Of a DNA stretch of 64,000 bases, positions 1 to 13,117 are shown piece after piece. The DNA comes from Chloroflexi bacterium HGW-Chloroflexi-2 (GTDB taxonomy: Bacteria; Chloroflexota; Anaerolineae; Anaerolineales; Anaerolineaceae). The stretch covers positions 1-64,000 of the forward strand of contig PHBY01000015.1 of the NCBI GenBank assembly GCA_002840735.1, read 5' to 3'. Below the pieces are notes generated by a model. That model was not told where the DNA came from. It searched no databases and saw nothing but the letters and a program-made list of their open reading frames with translations. The position numbers and the translations under genes are program-made. How positions within the stretch are numbered: position 1 is the first letter of the stretch; every line of letters starts with the position of its first letter.

Positions 1-122
1 GCTGAGCCACATTAAGGGAAACCTGGATACTGAAGTATTCCGAAGCCTAAACTTTCTTATTCCTCTACTCTACTGATCTTATTCGTGGATGGCAATTCCC
101 GGAATTCTATTTTCGTAGCAAG

Positions 123-965
123 TTAATAGCGATCTCCAGGATCTTTGTGGTAGATCACCATATTCCCCAATACGCCCCAGGAATTCAGGAAGGTATCAAC
201 CGGTACCTGGAAAAAATTGCCATTGTTCAAATAGCGGATATGATCTTTGCCGTAACCTGTTACGATCACGGTGTGTTCATAGGCTGCTACAACCACCTTA
301 TTCCCTTCTTTGTCAATAAATTCCGAGGGGATACCGCCCACCATGTTGCCAATCACCCAGGCGATGACCGGTTGGCCGCTGGCGATCTCCTTTTTTAAGT
401 TTTCCAGGCTGAAGTTTTTCGCTGCCCGGGCTGAGAGACCATACTCTTCCTTTAATAAAGTGGCAACCGGGGCGGCATGCACACCATAGGAATAAGGCGG
501 AACCTGCCCCCAGGGGTCATGCACATCGCCTACAAAGCCCTTGTCCGGATTGTCCGATAAAGGCAAACCAAATTGAAAATCCGACTCGTAAATCTGTACG
601 CCAAAAAAATCAGCCCAATCCACAGCTGTGCGGGATTCACAGCTGATCGGGTAAGACTGCCGGAAGCTGGTCACACCCTTCAGGTACACCGAATCCGGGA
701 TAGGGGTGGCTGATGGTACTGTCGTGAACGAGGGGATCGGGGTTGGGCTGGCCAATGCAGTGGAACTGGGGCGTAATGTGCTGGTGGGTTCAAACGTTGG
801 GGTGGATTGGTTAATTTCTGGATCAATGTTAGTCAGATTCTGTGATTTTTGTGTCAGAGTAGTTTTAGAAACAACAATCACCTGCTCAGCATGGGCTTCT
901 TGTTGCGCACAGCCAGCCAACAGAATGGATAGGATTACCAATAAAATGACTGAATATTTTCGCAT
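123..965 (-). CDS. Lipoprotein with C39-like peptidase domain
   Basis: Predicted secreted lipoprotein with a papain-fold, C39_2-like domain. The N-terminus has a charged start, a hydrophobic stretch and a lipobox LAGC, so it should be anchored outside the cytoplasmic membrane. A Ser/Thr/Pro-rich linker follows (about residues 45-90 of the longer reading). The folded domain has a candidate catalytic Cys in YPISCESRTAV and a His in YEHTVIVTGYG followed by YLNNG. The open frame begins at 989, but the Met at 965 (MRKYS) gives a normal signal peptide and is preferred; neither start has a strong ribosome site. Domains of this type cleave peptides or act as bacteriocin-like peptidases; the substrate is unknown. 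It is transcribed away from lacZ. Confidence 0.7.
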   Translation of the reverse strand: MRKYSVILLVILSILLAGCAQQEAHAEQVIVVSKTTLTQKSQNLTNIDPEINQSTPTFEPTSTLRPSSTALASPTPIPSFTTVPSATPIPDSVYLKGVTSFRQSYPISCESRTAVDWADFFGVQIYESDFQFGLPLSDNPDKGFVGDVHDPWGQVPPYSYGVHAAPVATLLKEEYGLSARAAKNFSLENLKKEIASGQPVIAWVIGNMVGGIPSEFIDKEGNKVVVAAYEHTVIVTGYGKDHIRYLNNGNFFQVPVDTFLNSWGVLGNMVIYHKDPGDRY

Positions 966-1073
966 GAACAAATTATACCTATCATTCATCTAAACAAAAA
1001 AAACTTAATATTCCCATTTTAGGAGAAATTAAGCCTACAGATTGGCGTACAATACCACAATCAGTTAGAATAA

Positions 1074-4244
<3,171 letters not shown>

Positions 4245-4376
4245 CCTAAGTTTACTTGATCAAAAGGCATAACTGCCTTACAATGTTGGTTAGCATTCGT
4301 CTCCATCCTGTGATTCTTATGCCAAATGGGTTTTAGGTAAAAGGTTTGGAAAAAATTATTTTTCGATAGGGAATAA

Positions 4377-6803
4377 ATGAACTCATTTTCTGGAATAAAA
4401 AACTTAACTGAATTTGTCCTTAATGCCATCCAGGTAAAACTAATAACTGGATTACAAGGTCAAATATATGAAGTTTATGTGCAGGAAGGAGAGTTATTTA
4501 ACTTTACCCGCGTAAAAAATCTTTTAGAGAAATCATTGCAGGATTGTTTAAATCATGAACTGCTCAGGAAAGTCTTAGAGGCAATCCAAAATGTTGACCA
4601 GAGTAATCAACCAACTACTCAAATAATCTCATTTTCTTCAAAAGAAGGATTGATACAGATAACTTGTGAAGTTTTTCCATTTCCTGATCAAAAATTCCTT
4701 ATAACCTTGAAACCGCATCAATCAGAAGTAGAAGATAGAGTCCCTGGTGGGAATGAATTTGATCCAATGGGTCAATTTGGAATAGAACAATTAGGTTCTA
4801 ACCTCCAATTACTACTGGATCAAACCCAGATTACCTGGTTTGCAATGACAGAAACAGGCAAAATTGTCCAATCCAATCAAGGGTTTCTGGATCTGATTGG
4901 TTACACACATAAGGACCTTGAAAATATAACCCTTCCGGATCTGTTGATTACAGATCAGAAAGAGGTAATCAATTCTATATTGAATAATTTAACTCATCAA
5001 GCTTCAAACTTGCGAAAATTAGTATTCTTTTCTAACGCAGGCAAAGAGATTAAAACTGAAACAAAATTTATTAAGGTTGCAAAGGATCGCAATCATTTCA
5101 GCATCATTGGGATTGTGCGCGAAAATCCAGGCGTCTCAGAATTAACCTTAAGATCAGCAGAGGATCAATTTGTCAAAATGATCACCAGAGTGCCAATTCC
5201 CATTCTCTTAATTGATGAATTGTCCCTCGAAATATTTTTCTCTAATCATTCAGCAATTGATTATTTTGAATATGAAAATGACGAATTATCAAAATTAAAT
5301 CTATTCGATTTATTTCCATCATCTGAAAACCATTATTTGGTATCAGTAATTCGTAAGGGGGGAGTTTTAAGCCTGGAAACCAATTATTCCTGGCGATTAA
5401 TTACAAAAAACGGAGTTGATAAAACAGCTCGTTTCCTTACCCAGCAAATTGATTACGAAAACCGAAAAGTATTGTTTATGATCATTCTGGATACGGAAGG
5501 CGATAGCAAATTAACATATATAAAAGAAGATGAAAAAATTATTGACTATTTCGAAAAGGAATTTCTGATGGTTTGCCTGACGCCAGCGGGAATCATTACC
5601 AAGGTTAATCAAAAGTATAGTGACATGATTGGCAAACCTTTGTATAAAATTATTGGACGTTCATTTGAAGAAAATCTGTTTTTGGAGGATTATGCAGGTG
5701 TTTTACATCATTTCGAACAATTAACACCACAAAACCCGGTACGAAAGAATACCAATCGAATGCTTACGTCTAATGGGAAGACAGTATGGGTTGAATGGAC
5801 TGACCGCGGAATTTTTGAAGGGGATCAATTGGTAGAGATCTATGGCCTAGGTAAAAACATTACGGATACCTATAAACGTGATTTGCTGCAGCAATCCATC
5901 GAACAACGCTTTCAAGCTTTGGTGGAAAATTTACCAATGGTTGTTTACGTCATCCACGCAAAAACCTTTTCCCCGGTTTATATCAGCCCAGAGGTTGAAA
6001 AATTGACTGGATATACACCGGAGGAGTTTTATAAGAACCCGGAAGTATGGATGAATGCCATGCACCCGGATGACGCCAACATTTTCTACCAATTATTAGA
6101 GGACTGGATTGAAAAGAACATTGCAGCTCCAGTTGAATTTCGAATGTATCATAAAGACGGGCGCTTACGATGGGTGGAAGAAACGGGCACAACCATTAAT
6201 TTACCGGATGGGACAGTACTTTTTCAGGGAGTTTCAAGAGATGTTACCGAACGTCATAACACCCGTGAAAAATTGGTCTATTATTCAAACTTTGAGCACA
6301 TGATAAACGAGACTTCATTGAAATTAATGAATGCGAACCTGGAAAATATCTCCGAGATCCTTCAAAACATTGTAAATATCCTCGGTGTATACTTGCAGGT
6401 GGATCGTTCTTATATTTTTGATTTCAATTATACTGATCAGACCATGTCAAACACCTTTGAATGGTGCAATGATGGGATCAGATCTGAAATAGCAAATTTA
6501 CAAAAATTACCCTTTTCGGAGTTCCCCTGGTGGATTCAAAAAATGGAAAAAAATCAAGAAATTTCCTTAGAAACACTTGATGATCTACCTCCTGAGGAAA
6601 AGGATCTCAAGGATTTTTTATCCTCCCAGGATATTCGTTCTTTGTTAGTGGTACCCATGTTCAACAATGGAAAAACATCCGGATTCATCGGTTTTGATAT
6701 GGTGACCAGAACAACTCATTGGGAAAATGAAGTCATCCAATTATTACGCATAGCGAGTGCGATGATCACCAGCACCAGGGAAAGATTGGTAGATCTGTCA
6801 TAA
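4377..6803 (+). CDS. Multi-PAS/GAF sensor protein without output domain
   Basis: Soluble sensor of 808 residues. I see about four PAS domains: near 155-245 (WFAMTETGKIVQSN, then LIGYTHKDL), 270-370, 390-490 (VNQKYSDMIGKPL) and 510-625, the last with the typical FRMYHKDGRLRWVEE C-cap. A GAF domain fills about 650-805. The protein ends with the GAF domain; no histidine kinase, GGDEF, EAL or HTH is visible, so it must act through a partner or has lost its output. The first 140 residues match nothing I recognise. Neighbouring signalling genes (Usp protein, diguanylate cyclase, five-PAS sensor) share its orientation but are separated by gaps that can hold their own promoters. Confidence 0.8.
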   Translation: MNSFSGIKNLTEFVLNAIQVKLITGLQGQIYEVYVQEGELFNFTRVKNLLEKSLQDCLNHELLRKVLEAIQNVDQSNQPTTQIISFSSKEGLIQITCEVFPFPDQKFLITLKPHQSEVEDRVPGGNEFDPMGQFGIEQLGSNLQLLLDQTQITWFAMTETGKIVQSNQGFLDLIGYTHKDLENITLPDLLITDQKEVINSILNNLTHQASNLRKLVFFSNAGKEIKTETKFIKVAKDRNHFSIIGIVRENPGVSELTLRSAEDQFVKMITRVPIPILLIDELSLEIFFSNHSAIDYFEYENDELSKLNLFDLFPSSENHYLVSVIRKGGVLSLETNYSWRLITKNGVDKTARFLTQQIDYENRKVLFMIILDTEGDSKLTYIKEDEKIIDYFEKEFLMVCLTPAGIITKVNQKYSDMIGKPLYKIIGRSFEENLFLEDYAGVLHHFEQLTPQNPVRKNTNRMLTSNGKTVWVEWTDRGIFEGDQLVEIYGLGKNITDTYKRDLLQQSIEQRFQALVENLPMVVYVIHAKTFSPVYISPEVEKLTGYTPEEFYKNPEVWMNAMHPDDANIFYQLLEDWIEKNIAAPVEFRMYHKDGRLRWVEETGTTINLPDGTVLFQGVSRDVTERHNTREKLVYYSNFEHMINETSLKLMNANLENISEILQNIVNILGVYLQVDRSYIFDFNYTDQTMSNTFEWCNDGIRSEIANLQKLPFSEFPWWIQKMEKNQEISLETLDDLPPEEKDLKDFLSSQDIRSLLVVPMFNNGKTSGFIGFDMVTRTTHWENEVIQLLRIASAMITSTRERLVDLS

Positions 6804-6883
6804 TTTCTATCTAATTATGATGAATAGATTTCCAAATATATTAAAATGTTGTACATTTAATAAAAAAGTACATATGGTGAACT

Positions 6884-8620
6884 ATGAATAGAAATATTGC
6901 AATCAACGACTTTAATGCTGCCCATCGCAAAGCTTCTTTAAAATCAGCCATTTCTCACCTGACCGGCGAGAAGATTGATTTACTGTCTTATAGTGAGGTT
7001 CTGAAAAGTTTGCGATTACAAGGGCAGGTTGAACGTGGCCGCCAGGAAATTCCACTGGATAATATCATCGGCTCGGTGGGAAGATATACCGACTTTACAC
7101 GTGATTTTTTGCCCCGGAAATCTTCTGATAGCCAGCGCTGGGTGTCTGTAAAGGTTGCGACCGAGTCTTTGGTGGGTGTTCCACCGATTGAAGTCTATAA
7201 AGTTGGCGATTATTATTTTGTGCGCGATGGTAACCATCGGGTTTCGATAGCGCGTCAGAATGGTCAATCGCACATAGAAGCTTATATCACAGAAGTCGTT
7301 ACCCGTGTTCCGCTCACAGGCGATGTTGATCTTGATAATCTGATTATTAAAGAAGAATACGCAAACTTTTTAGAAATTACACAACTCGATAAACACATAC
7401 CCGATCTGGAATTGGATGTGACCGAACCCGGTGGATATGAAAAATTATTGGATCACATCAGTGTTAATCGTTATTTTTTGGGGAAAAAATTGGAACGTGA
7501 AATCCCATATCTTGAAGGAGCTATCGATTGGTATAAAAATTTTTACCTACCAACCGTGGAAATTATCACAGAAAAAGGCTTACTGCGAGAATTCCCGGAT
7601 CGTACCAAAACCGATCTGTATCTTTGGTTGCTGGAACATCGTGGTGATTTGGAAGAAGAGTTAGGCTGGAAAGTGGATTCCACCAAAGCCGCCGAATCAC
7701 TGACTGAGCGTTTCTCCAATCGCACCAGGTCAATCTTCAAACGCTGCCGCTATTGGTTGGTTGACCAGATCCTGCCCGATAACTGGGAATCTGGACCACG
7801 CGCCGGCGCGTGGCGAAAGGCGCATCGAATGCAATTTGAAAAAAAGCAATTGCTTTTCCCCAATTTGCTTTTCGCGATTCAAGACAATTTGGAATCAAAA
7901 GAAGCTTTTGAGCAGGCACTCTGGATTGCACAGAAAGAGGGTGCCCGTATTTCCGGATTGCATCTGGTTGCCAATGAAGAAGAATTGGAAAGTGAAAAAG
8001 TACGCAAAATTCGCGAGATTTTTTATTGGCGTCTGGGTGAAACCGGTGTGCAGGGCAGCCTGGCGATTGAAGTGGGCGAACCTGGGAAAAAAATATTAGA
8101 GCGGGCGTTTTATACCGATATGGTGATTGTCAAAATGAGTTATGCACCTGGGATTCAACCTTTACAAAAACTACGCTCTGGTTTTCGCACATTGGTTCGG
8201 AAATGTCCCCAGCCTTTATTATTAGTTCCCGGGTATATGCGACCCGTCAAAAAATTATTGCTGGCATATGACGGAAGTCCAAAGGCAAAAGAAGCCATGT
8301 ACATCGCTGCTTATCAAGCCATACAATGGAATGTTGAACTATACATCCTGACAACCTATCGCGATAATGAACAAAAAGATCAAATGAAAAAACATATCAA
8401 CGAAGCTCGATCTTACATGCGATTCAGCGGAACCTATTATAAAGCCCATCTTCGAAAAGGCCTTTCCGGACAGAATATCCTCAAATTTGTAAATGAAAAA
8501 GATATTGATATGGTCATCATGGGTAGTTATGGTTCGGCACCTTTAAAAGAGGTGATGACTGGTAGTACAATCGATTATGTATTGGATAGTATTCAGATCC
8601 CTGTGATGATTTGTAAGTAA
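6884..8620 (+). CDS. ParB-like domain fused to two universal stress protein domains
   Basis: Protein of 578 residues. The N-terminal part has a ParB/sulfiredoxin-like fold signature, VGDYYFVRDGNHRVSIARQN (about residues 107-126), preceded by a conserved basic stretch. The C-terminal part contains two UspA-like domains (about 318-445 and 455-578). The second has the canonical end IVIMGSYGSAPLKEVMTGS-type motif followed by IPVMIC, the usual ATP-binding Usp motif. Such fusions occur in Chloroflexota and related phyla; the ParB-like part may bind nucleotides or DNA, while Usp domains respond to stress. The exact role is unknown. Its start follows a weak GGTG and is the only well-placed ATG. Confidence 0.75.
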   Translation: MNRNIAINDFNAAHRKASLKSAISHLTGEKIDLLSYSEVLKSLRLQGQVERGRQEIPLDNIIGSVGRYTDFTRDFLPRKSSDSQRWVSVKVATESLVGVPPIEVYKVGDYYFVRDGNHRVSIARQNGQSHIEAYITEVVTRVPLTGDVDLDNLIIKEEYANFLEITQLDKHIPDLELDVTEPGGYEKLLDHISVNRYFLGKKLEREIPYLEGAIDWYKNFYLPTVEIITEKGLLREFPDRTKTDLYLWLLEHRGDLEEELGWKVDSTKAAESLTERFSNRTRSIFKRCRYWLVDQILPDNWESGPRAGAWRKAHRMQFEKKQLLFPNLLFAIQDNLESKEAFEQALWIAQKEGARISGLHLVANEEELESEKVRKIREIFYWRLGETGVQGSLAIEVGEPGKKILERAFYTDMVIVKMSYAPGIQPLQKLRSGFRTLVRKCPQPLLLVPGYMRPVKKLLLAYDGSPKAKEAMYIAAYQAIQWNVELYILTTYRDNEQKDQMKKHINEARSYMRFSGTYYKAHLRKGLSGQNILKFVNEKDIDMVIMGSYGSAPLKEVMTGSTIDYVLDSIQIPVMICK

Positions 8621-8650
8621 TCCTTTTTTATAACTATTAATAAACAGAAT

Positions 8651-8706
8651 CGTAACTAAATATACATAACTCCGTAACTAAATATACATAACTCCGTAAC
8701 TAAATA
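8651..8706. repeat. 22-bp tandem direct repeat upstream of GGDEF gene
   Basis: About 2.5 head-to-tail copies of CGTAACTAAATATACATAACTC with period 22 (starting at 8651, 8673 and 8695). It lies between the stop of the Usp-type gene and the diguanylate cyclase gene and could hold repeated operator half-sites. Confidence 0.9.
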
Positions 8707-8726
8707 GTAACAAAAAACCTCTTCTC

Positions 8727-8796
8727 ATTTGTCTAAAATAGGTATACTTCTCTCATGCTAGATTTGTCTAAAATAAGTATACTTATCTCATGCTGG
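8727..8796. repeat. 35-bp tandem duplication spanning the start codon of the GGDEF gene
   Basis: Two near-identical 35-bp units (8727-8761 and 8762-8796), each beginning ATTTGTCTAAAATA and ending CTCATGCT. Each carries an ATG (8755 and 8790). Only the second is in frame with the cyclase; the first is out of frame because 35 is not a multiple of three. The duplication therefore copied the promoter-proximal region and start codon. Confidence 0.9.
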
Positions 8797-10418
8797 ATTT
8801 TTCCCTTATTTACGTAAATATTTCCTTCTTTACCGGTGTTCTTTCTTTGATATTGTTGTTTTTGATTTGGCGGAAACGTCATGTGGCTGGCAGCAAGTAT
8901 CTGATGCTTGTTGCCCTGTCGGTAGCCATTTACAATTTTGCCTACGCTTTGGATTATTCAGCAACAAATACAGCCATGAAGGTTTATTGGTCCAAGTGGG
9001 AATACTTGGGTTTGTGTAATTTATTGCCAGGGCTTTTCCTGTTTGTACTTGATTATTTTGGAATTGTTCAAAATATCAAAAGACGAAATATAATCCTGCT
9101 TTGGGTTGTACCTGTATTGGTGGTTCTCATGGCATGGACCAATCAATACCATGGTTGGATCTGGAGTGGCTTTAGTGAAATAGATCCAGGTACGAATCTG
9201 ATGATTTATTATCATGGGCCGTTTTTTTCTTTTGGTATCATTTTTCAATATATCCTGGGCATTATTCTAATTTTTACTTTGGTGCAACAATGGATCAAGT
9301 TTAAGCAACGCTCTTTTCGTTTCCAAATTGAAGTATTTATCATTGCCATCACATTGCCTTTTCTGGGAAGTATCATTTATCTGACAGATCTGAATCTGTT
9401 ACCCGGGATGGATTGGACACCCATAGGAAGCTTCTTTTCGGTTGTTTTAATAACCCTTTCTATCACTACGTTCCGGCTTCTGGATCTGATCCCTGTTGCC
9501 CGCGATCTGGTGTTCAGCCTGATTCAGGATGGCATCATGGTTGTGGATTCACAATTGCGGGTCGTCGACTGGAATCCAGCGTTGTCTCAACTTATTCCAA
9601 ATATACCGATTAAACTGGGTGGATCAGCTGAACAAATATTTCGAATGCTGGGATTGAAGAATAATCCTTTTATGAACATCCACGAATCCGTAAATTTTGA
9701 GTTAGAAATTACCGACCCGGAACTTCGCATTTTAGATATTATGGTATCTCCACTGACGCCTAATAAAGCGTTTGATGGCTGGCTTGTCATATTTGACGAT
9801 GAAACAGAACGTAGGATTGCAACCAGAGGATTAGAGAAAGCCAACAAGACCCTATTACAAAAATTAGATGAAATTGAAAAATTGCAGATCCAACTCAAAG
9901 AACAGACGATCCGCGATCCTCTAACAGGGCTATTCAACCGTCGTTTCTTTGATGAATATTTCAATACCGAATTAATCCGCAGTATACGAACAAACACGCC
10001 GATCAGTCTCCTGATGGTGGATATCGATCACTTCAAATCTGTAAATGATCGCTTTGGTCACGACGTAGGCGACCAGGTACTGGAAATGCTGGGTGAGATT
10101 CTTAAAACCATGTTCCGAAAATCAGACGTCTCCTGCCGTTTTGGCGGGGACGAATTTTTAATACTATTACCAGGTTTAGAGCATGATCAGGCTTTCAATC
10201 GCGCTGAAGCATTGCGTGAACGCTTTGAACAGGCTTCTCGCGACGCAGAATTCTTGTATGCACAGGTCACCATTTCCATTGGCATCAGCAATTATCCTTT
10301 ACATGCTGATAACACCCGCGATCTATTCCGCATTGCTGACAGAGCCCTGTACCAGGCCAAAGAACAGGGACGCAATCGAGTATGTTGCTATTCAAGACCT
10401 AAAATCACCCAATCATAA
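8790..10418 (+). CDS. Membrane diguanylate cyclase (7TM-PAS-GGDEF)
   Basis: Predicted c-di-GMP synthase of 542 residues. Residues 1-230 form about seven membrane helices resembling the 7TM N-terminal region found in bacterial histidine kinases. A PAS-like domain (about 245-345), a short coiled coil and a C-terminal GGDEF domain (about 370-535) follow. The active-site loop is RFGGDEF, intact, and an RxxD inhibitory site (RKSD) lies five residues before it, so product inhibition is expected. DIDHFKSVND supplies the metal-binding Asp. The upstream region contains two sets of tandem repeats. Start 8790 is the only ATG giving an intact first membrane helix. Confidence 0.9.
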   Translation: MLDFSLIYVNISFFTGVLSLILLFLIWRKRHVAGSKYLMLVALSVAIYNFAYALDYSATNTAMKVYWSKWEYLGLCNLLPGLFLFVLDYFGIVQNIKRRNIILLWVVPVLVVLMAWTNQYHGWIWSGFSEIDPGTNLMIYYHGPFFSFGIIFQYILGIILIFTLVQQWIKFKQRSFRFQIEVFIIAITLPFLGSIIYLTDLNLLPGMDWTPIGSFFSVVLITLSITTFRLLDLIPVARDLVFSLIQDGIMVVDSQLRVVDWNPALSQLIPNIPIKLGGSAEQIFRMLGLKNNPFMNIHESVNFELEITDPELRILDIMVSPLTPNKAFDGWLVIFDDETERRIATRGLEKANKTLLQKLDEIEKLQIQLKEQTIRDPLTGLFNRRFFDEYFNTELIRSIRTNTPISLLMVDIDHFKSVNDRFGHDVGDQVLEMLGEILKTMFRKSDVSCRFGGDEFLILLPGLEHDQAFNRAEALRERFEQASRDAEFLYAQVTISIGISNYPLHADNTRDLFRIADRALYQAKEQGRNRVCCYSRPKITQS

Positions 10419-10522
10419 GTTCAATTAATATCACCATATAATTTTCTTCATTACCGTTTTTTTCAAGAATTTTTCACAAAAAATAATTTTTGAAACCTTT
10501 CTGTTTATTAATTTAAATTTAA
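10419..10522. other. AT-rich intergenic segment before MITE copy A
   Basis: Non-coding AT-rich DNA. It ends in AAATTTAA (10515-10522), which is the left target-site duplication of the 90-bp element that follows. The remaining gap after the element, to 10788, is also AT-rich and presumably holds the promoter of the five-PAS sensor; I see no gene in it. Confidence 0.6.
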
Positions 10523-10612
10523 GTGTCCTTTCAATAATTAGCGTTCAGGGTGTTTTTGGCGTGCGTCCGCACGCCAAAAACACCCGCTTGCCCCGATTTA
10601 TTGAGATGATAC
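10523..10612 (-). mobile_element. 90-bp MITE-like palindromic element, copy A
   Basis: Non-coding 90-bp element in inverted orientation relative to copies B and C. The ends are imperfect inverted repeats of the form GTRTCMTYTCAATAA. The centre (10548-10585) is a perfect 18-bp stem with a 2-base loop built on GGGTGTTTTTGGCGTGCG. It is flanked by the 8-bp direct duplication AAATTTAA (10515-10522 and 10613-10620), a sign of transposition. It has no coding capacity, so a transposase elsewhere must have moved it. The hairpin could also form in RNA. Confidence 0.9.
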
Positions 10613-10788
10613 AAATTTAACAGTAAAAGAGTTGTACATTGGCTAAAAAAATTGTATAGTTATTGATTAATTGGTATAGGTAATCATTTTAGTACAACCC
10701 GGTTGAACTTAAGGTTTTATTAAAGATAATTAATTTCATGGGTTTTATCGAATATACCTGAAGGCTGGGACAAATAAAAGGCAATCTT

Positions 10789-13065
10789 ATGCTAAAAAAG
10801 TTGTTTAAATATGAAACAAGAGTAGCTATCTTTTATTGGTTATTCGGAATGATCTGGATTTACACTTCGGATTACCTTTTAGCAAAACTATTTCCTGATC
10901 CTGAAATTCTGACCAGGATTCAGAATTATAAAGGATGGTTTTTTGTTACTGCCAGTGCATTTTTAATTTATTTCCTGTTCCGGCATTATTTTTCAGAACA
11001 ACGCCAAATCCAACAATCATTGCAAGATAGCGAAGAAAAATTCCGTACGTTTTTTGAATCAGCCAATGTGGGTAAATCGCACACAAAACTCACAGGAGAA
11101 ATTTCTGTCAATCAAGCGTTTGCAGACATGCTGGGTTATACACGTGAGGAACTTGCTCATCGAACCTGGCAATCGCTCACCCCTCCAGAGGAAGTTGGGG
11201 TTGTTCAATCCCATCTGGACGAATTATTGGCCAGTGGATCAGACTCTACCAGATACGGAAAACGTTATATTCATAAGAATGGTTCCATTATCAATGCGGA
11301 TGTCAGTGTTGCCTTACAACGAGATGCTTCTGGAAATCCATTAAATTTTATAACTACTGTTATTGATATCACCGCTCAAAAACAAGCTGAAGAGGCACTC
11401 CGTCATTCTCATGATCTGATGAAGTACATCATTGAACATGATCGCAGTGCTGTTGCTGTGCATGATAAAAACTTGAATTATATTTATGTCAGTCAGCGTT
11501 ATCTCAATGACTATAATGTTAAAGAAACGGATGTGATTGGGAAACACCACTATGAAGTGTTCCCGGATTTACCACAAAAATGGCGTGATGTCCATCAAAG
11601 AGCACTGGCCGGGGAGATTTTGAGTGCTGAAGATGATCCCTATTATCGCAATGATGGATCTATGGAATGGACACGCTGGGAATGTCGTCCCTGGTATGAA
11701 GCTGATGGTTCGATAGGTGGAATCATTGTATATACAGAAGTAATCACAAAGCGTAAGCAGATGGAACATGCATTACGTGAAAGTGAAGAACGTTTGCGCC
11801 TGGCTGTGGAAAGTGCACAACAGGGAATTTATGACCTGGATATTGGTACAGAAAAAGTCACCGTTAATGAAATATATGCAAGAATGCTCGGATATGATTC
11901 AGAAACATTCACGGAGACATTTGATTCCTGGCGTGAAAGATTACACCCAGAGGATGCTGAACATACCACCAATTATTTGCAGGAGTATTTAAATGGATCA
12001 AGTGATAGGTTTCAAATCGAATTTCGATTGAGAACTGCTAAGGGAGATTATATCTGGGTGCTTTCAACAGGTAAAATTGTTGAATATGATATTGATGGGA
12101 AACCGAAACGGATGCTGGGGACCCATACGAATATTACTGGTTTAAAAAATCTGGAAATTGAGAAAAACCTTTTCAGTAACCTTTTGGAGAATTCCTTAAA
12201 TGAAATATTTCTTTTTGATGTCAATACACTGCGTTTCAAGCAGGTGAATAAGGCAGCTCTTGACAATCTGGGATATACAGAGGAAGAAATTTATCAAATG
12301 ACACCTCTCGACATTAAACCATTTATAAATTGGAATGATTTTGAGCAATTAATAAATCCACTAAGAACAGAGCCAGGAAATCAGATGATATTTGAAACCA
12401 TCCACCAACGTAAAGATGGAACCCGCTACCCGGTAGAAGTTCATTTGCAACTTCAACAATTAGGTAATGAATCCATTTTCGCGGCGATTATCCTGGATAT
12501 CAGTGAACGAAAACGAACACAGGAAATCTTGCTATCAGAACGGGAACGTCTGGCAGGAATTATCGAAGGCACCAATGTAGGTACCTGGGAATGGAATATC
12601 CAGACAGGAGAAACGATCCTTAACGATCGTTGGGCAGAGATTATCGGTTATACTCTGGACGAAATATCTCCCACCACAATTGATACTTGGTCGAAATTTG
12701 CGCACCCGGAAGATCTGAAGAAATCCAATGAGCTCATCCAAAAGCATATTAATGGTGAACTTGAATACTATGAATTAGAAACCCGTTTGAAACACAAAGA
12801 CGGACATTGGGTATGGGTGCTCGATCGTGGAAAAGTGACTACCTGGTCTGAGGATGGAAAACCGCTTCTGATGCAGGGCACCCACCAGGATATCACCCAA
12901 CGTAAAAACAGTGAAACCAAAATCAATGAACAATTGGAAGAATTACGTCGTTGGTATGCCGTGACACTCGGTCGTGAGGAACGGATTCTGGAACTCAAGA
13001 AAGAGATCAACAGAATTCTTGCTGATTCAGGATTGCCCCCCAGGTATAACAGCGTAAATGAGTAA
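10789..13065 (+). CDS. Membrane-anchored five-PAS sensor without output domain
   Basis: Protein of 758 residues with two N-terminal membrane helices (about 12-32 and 45-65) and then about five PAS/PAC domains: near 75-195, 200-320, 325-450, 455-575 and 580-705. Repeated PAC motifs such as RLRTAKGDYIWVLSTGK and the GYTxEE loops mark them. It ends with a coiled coil containing LGREERILELKKEINRI and a PPRY tail. This signal-transfer coil normally precedes a kinase or cyclase, but the frame stops here. The partner is unknown; the adjacent membrane diguanylate cyclase is a candidate. MITE copy A lies in its upstream region. Confidence 0.8.
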   Translation: MLKKLFKYETRVAIFYWLFGMIWIYTSDYLLAKLFPDPEILTRIQNYKGWFFVTASAFLIYFLFRHYFSEQRQIQQSLQDSEEKFRTFFESANVGKSHTKLTGEISVNQAFADMLGYTREELAHRTWQSLTPPEEVGVVQSHLDELLASGSDSTRYGKRYIHKNGSIINADVSVALQRDASGNPLNFITTVIDITAQKQAEEALRHSHDLMKYIIEHDRSAVAVHDKNLNYIYVSQRYLNDYNVKETDVIGKHHYEVFPDLPQKWRDVHQRALAGEILSAEDDPYYRNDGSMEWTRWECRPWYEADGSIGGIIVYTEVITKRKQMEHALRESEERLRLAVESAQQGIYDLDIGTEKVTVNEIYARMLGYDSETFTETFDSWRERLHPEDAEHTTNYLQEYLNGSSDRFQIEFRLRTAKGDYIWVLSTGKIVEYDIDGKPKRMLGTHTNITGLKNLEIEKNLFSNLLENSLNEIFLFDVNTLRFKQVNKAALDNLGYTEEEIYQMTPLDIKPFINWNDFEQLINPLRTEPGNQMIFETIHQRKDGTRYPVEVHLQLQQLGNESIFAAIILDISERKRTQEILLSERERLAGIIEGTNVGTWEWNIQTGETILNDRWAEIIGYTLDEISPTTIDTWSKFAHPEDLKKSNELIQKHINGELEYYELETRLKHKDGHWVWVLDRGKVTTWSEDGKPLLMQGTHQDITQRKNSETKINEQLEELRRWYAVTLGREERILELKKEINRILADSGLPPRYNSVNE

Positions 13066-13117
13066 GTAGACGTTTGAACCAGTTAACAGCTTTATCGAGG
13101 AGAATGAATTATTTCCC

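Noticed and set aside
8755-8789. Upstream ATG as start of the GGDEF gene
   Set aside because: It is out of frame with the cyclase because the duplication is 35 bp; only the ATG at 8790 reads into the membrane helices.
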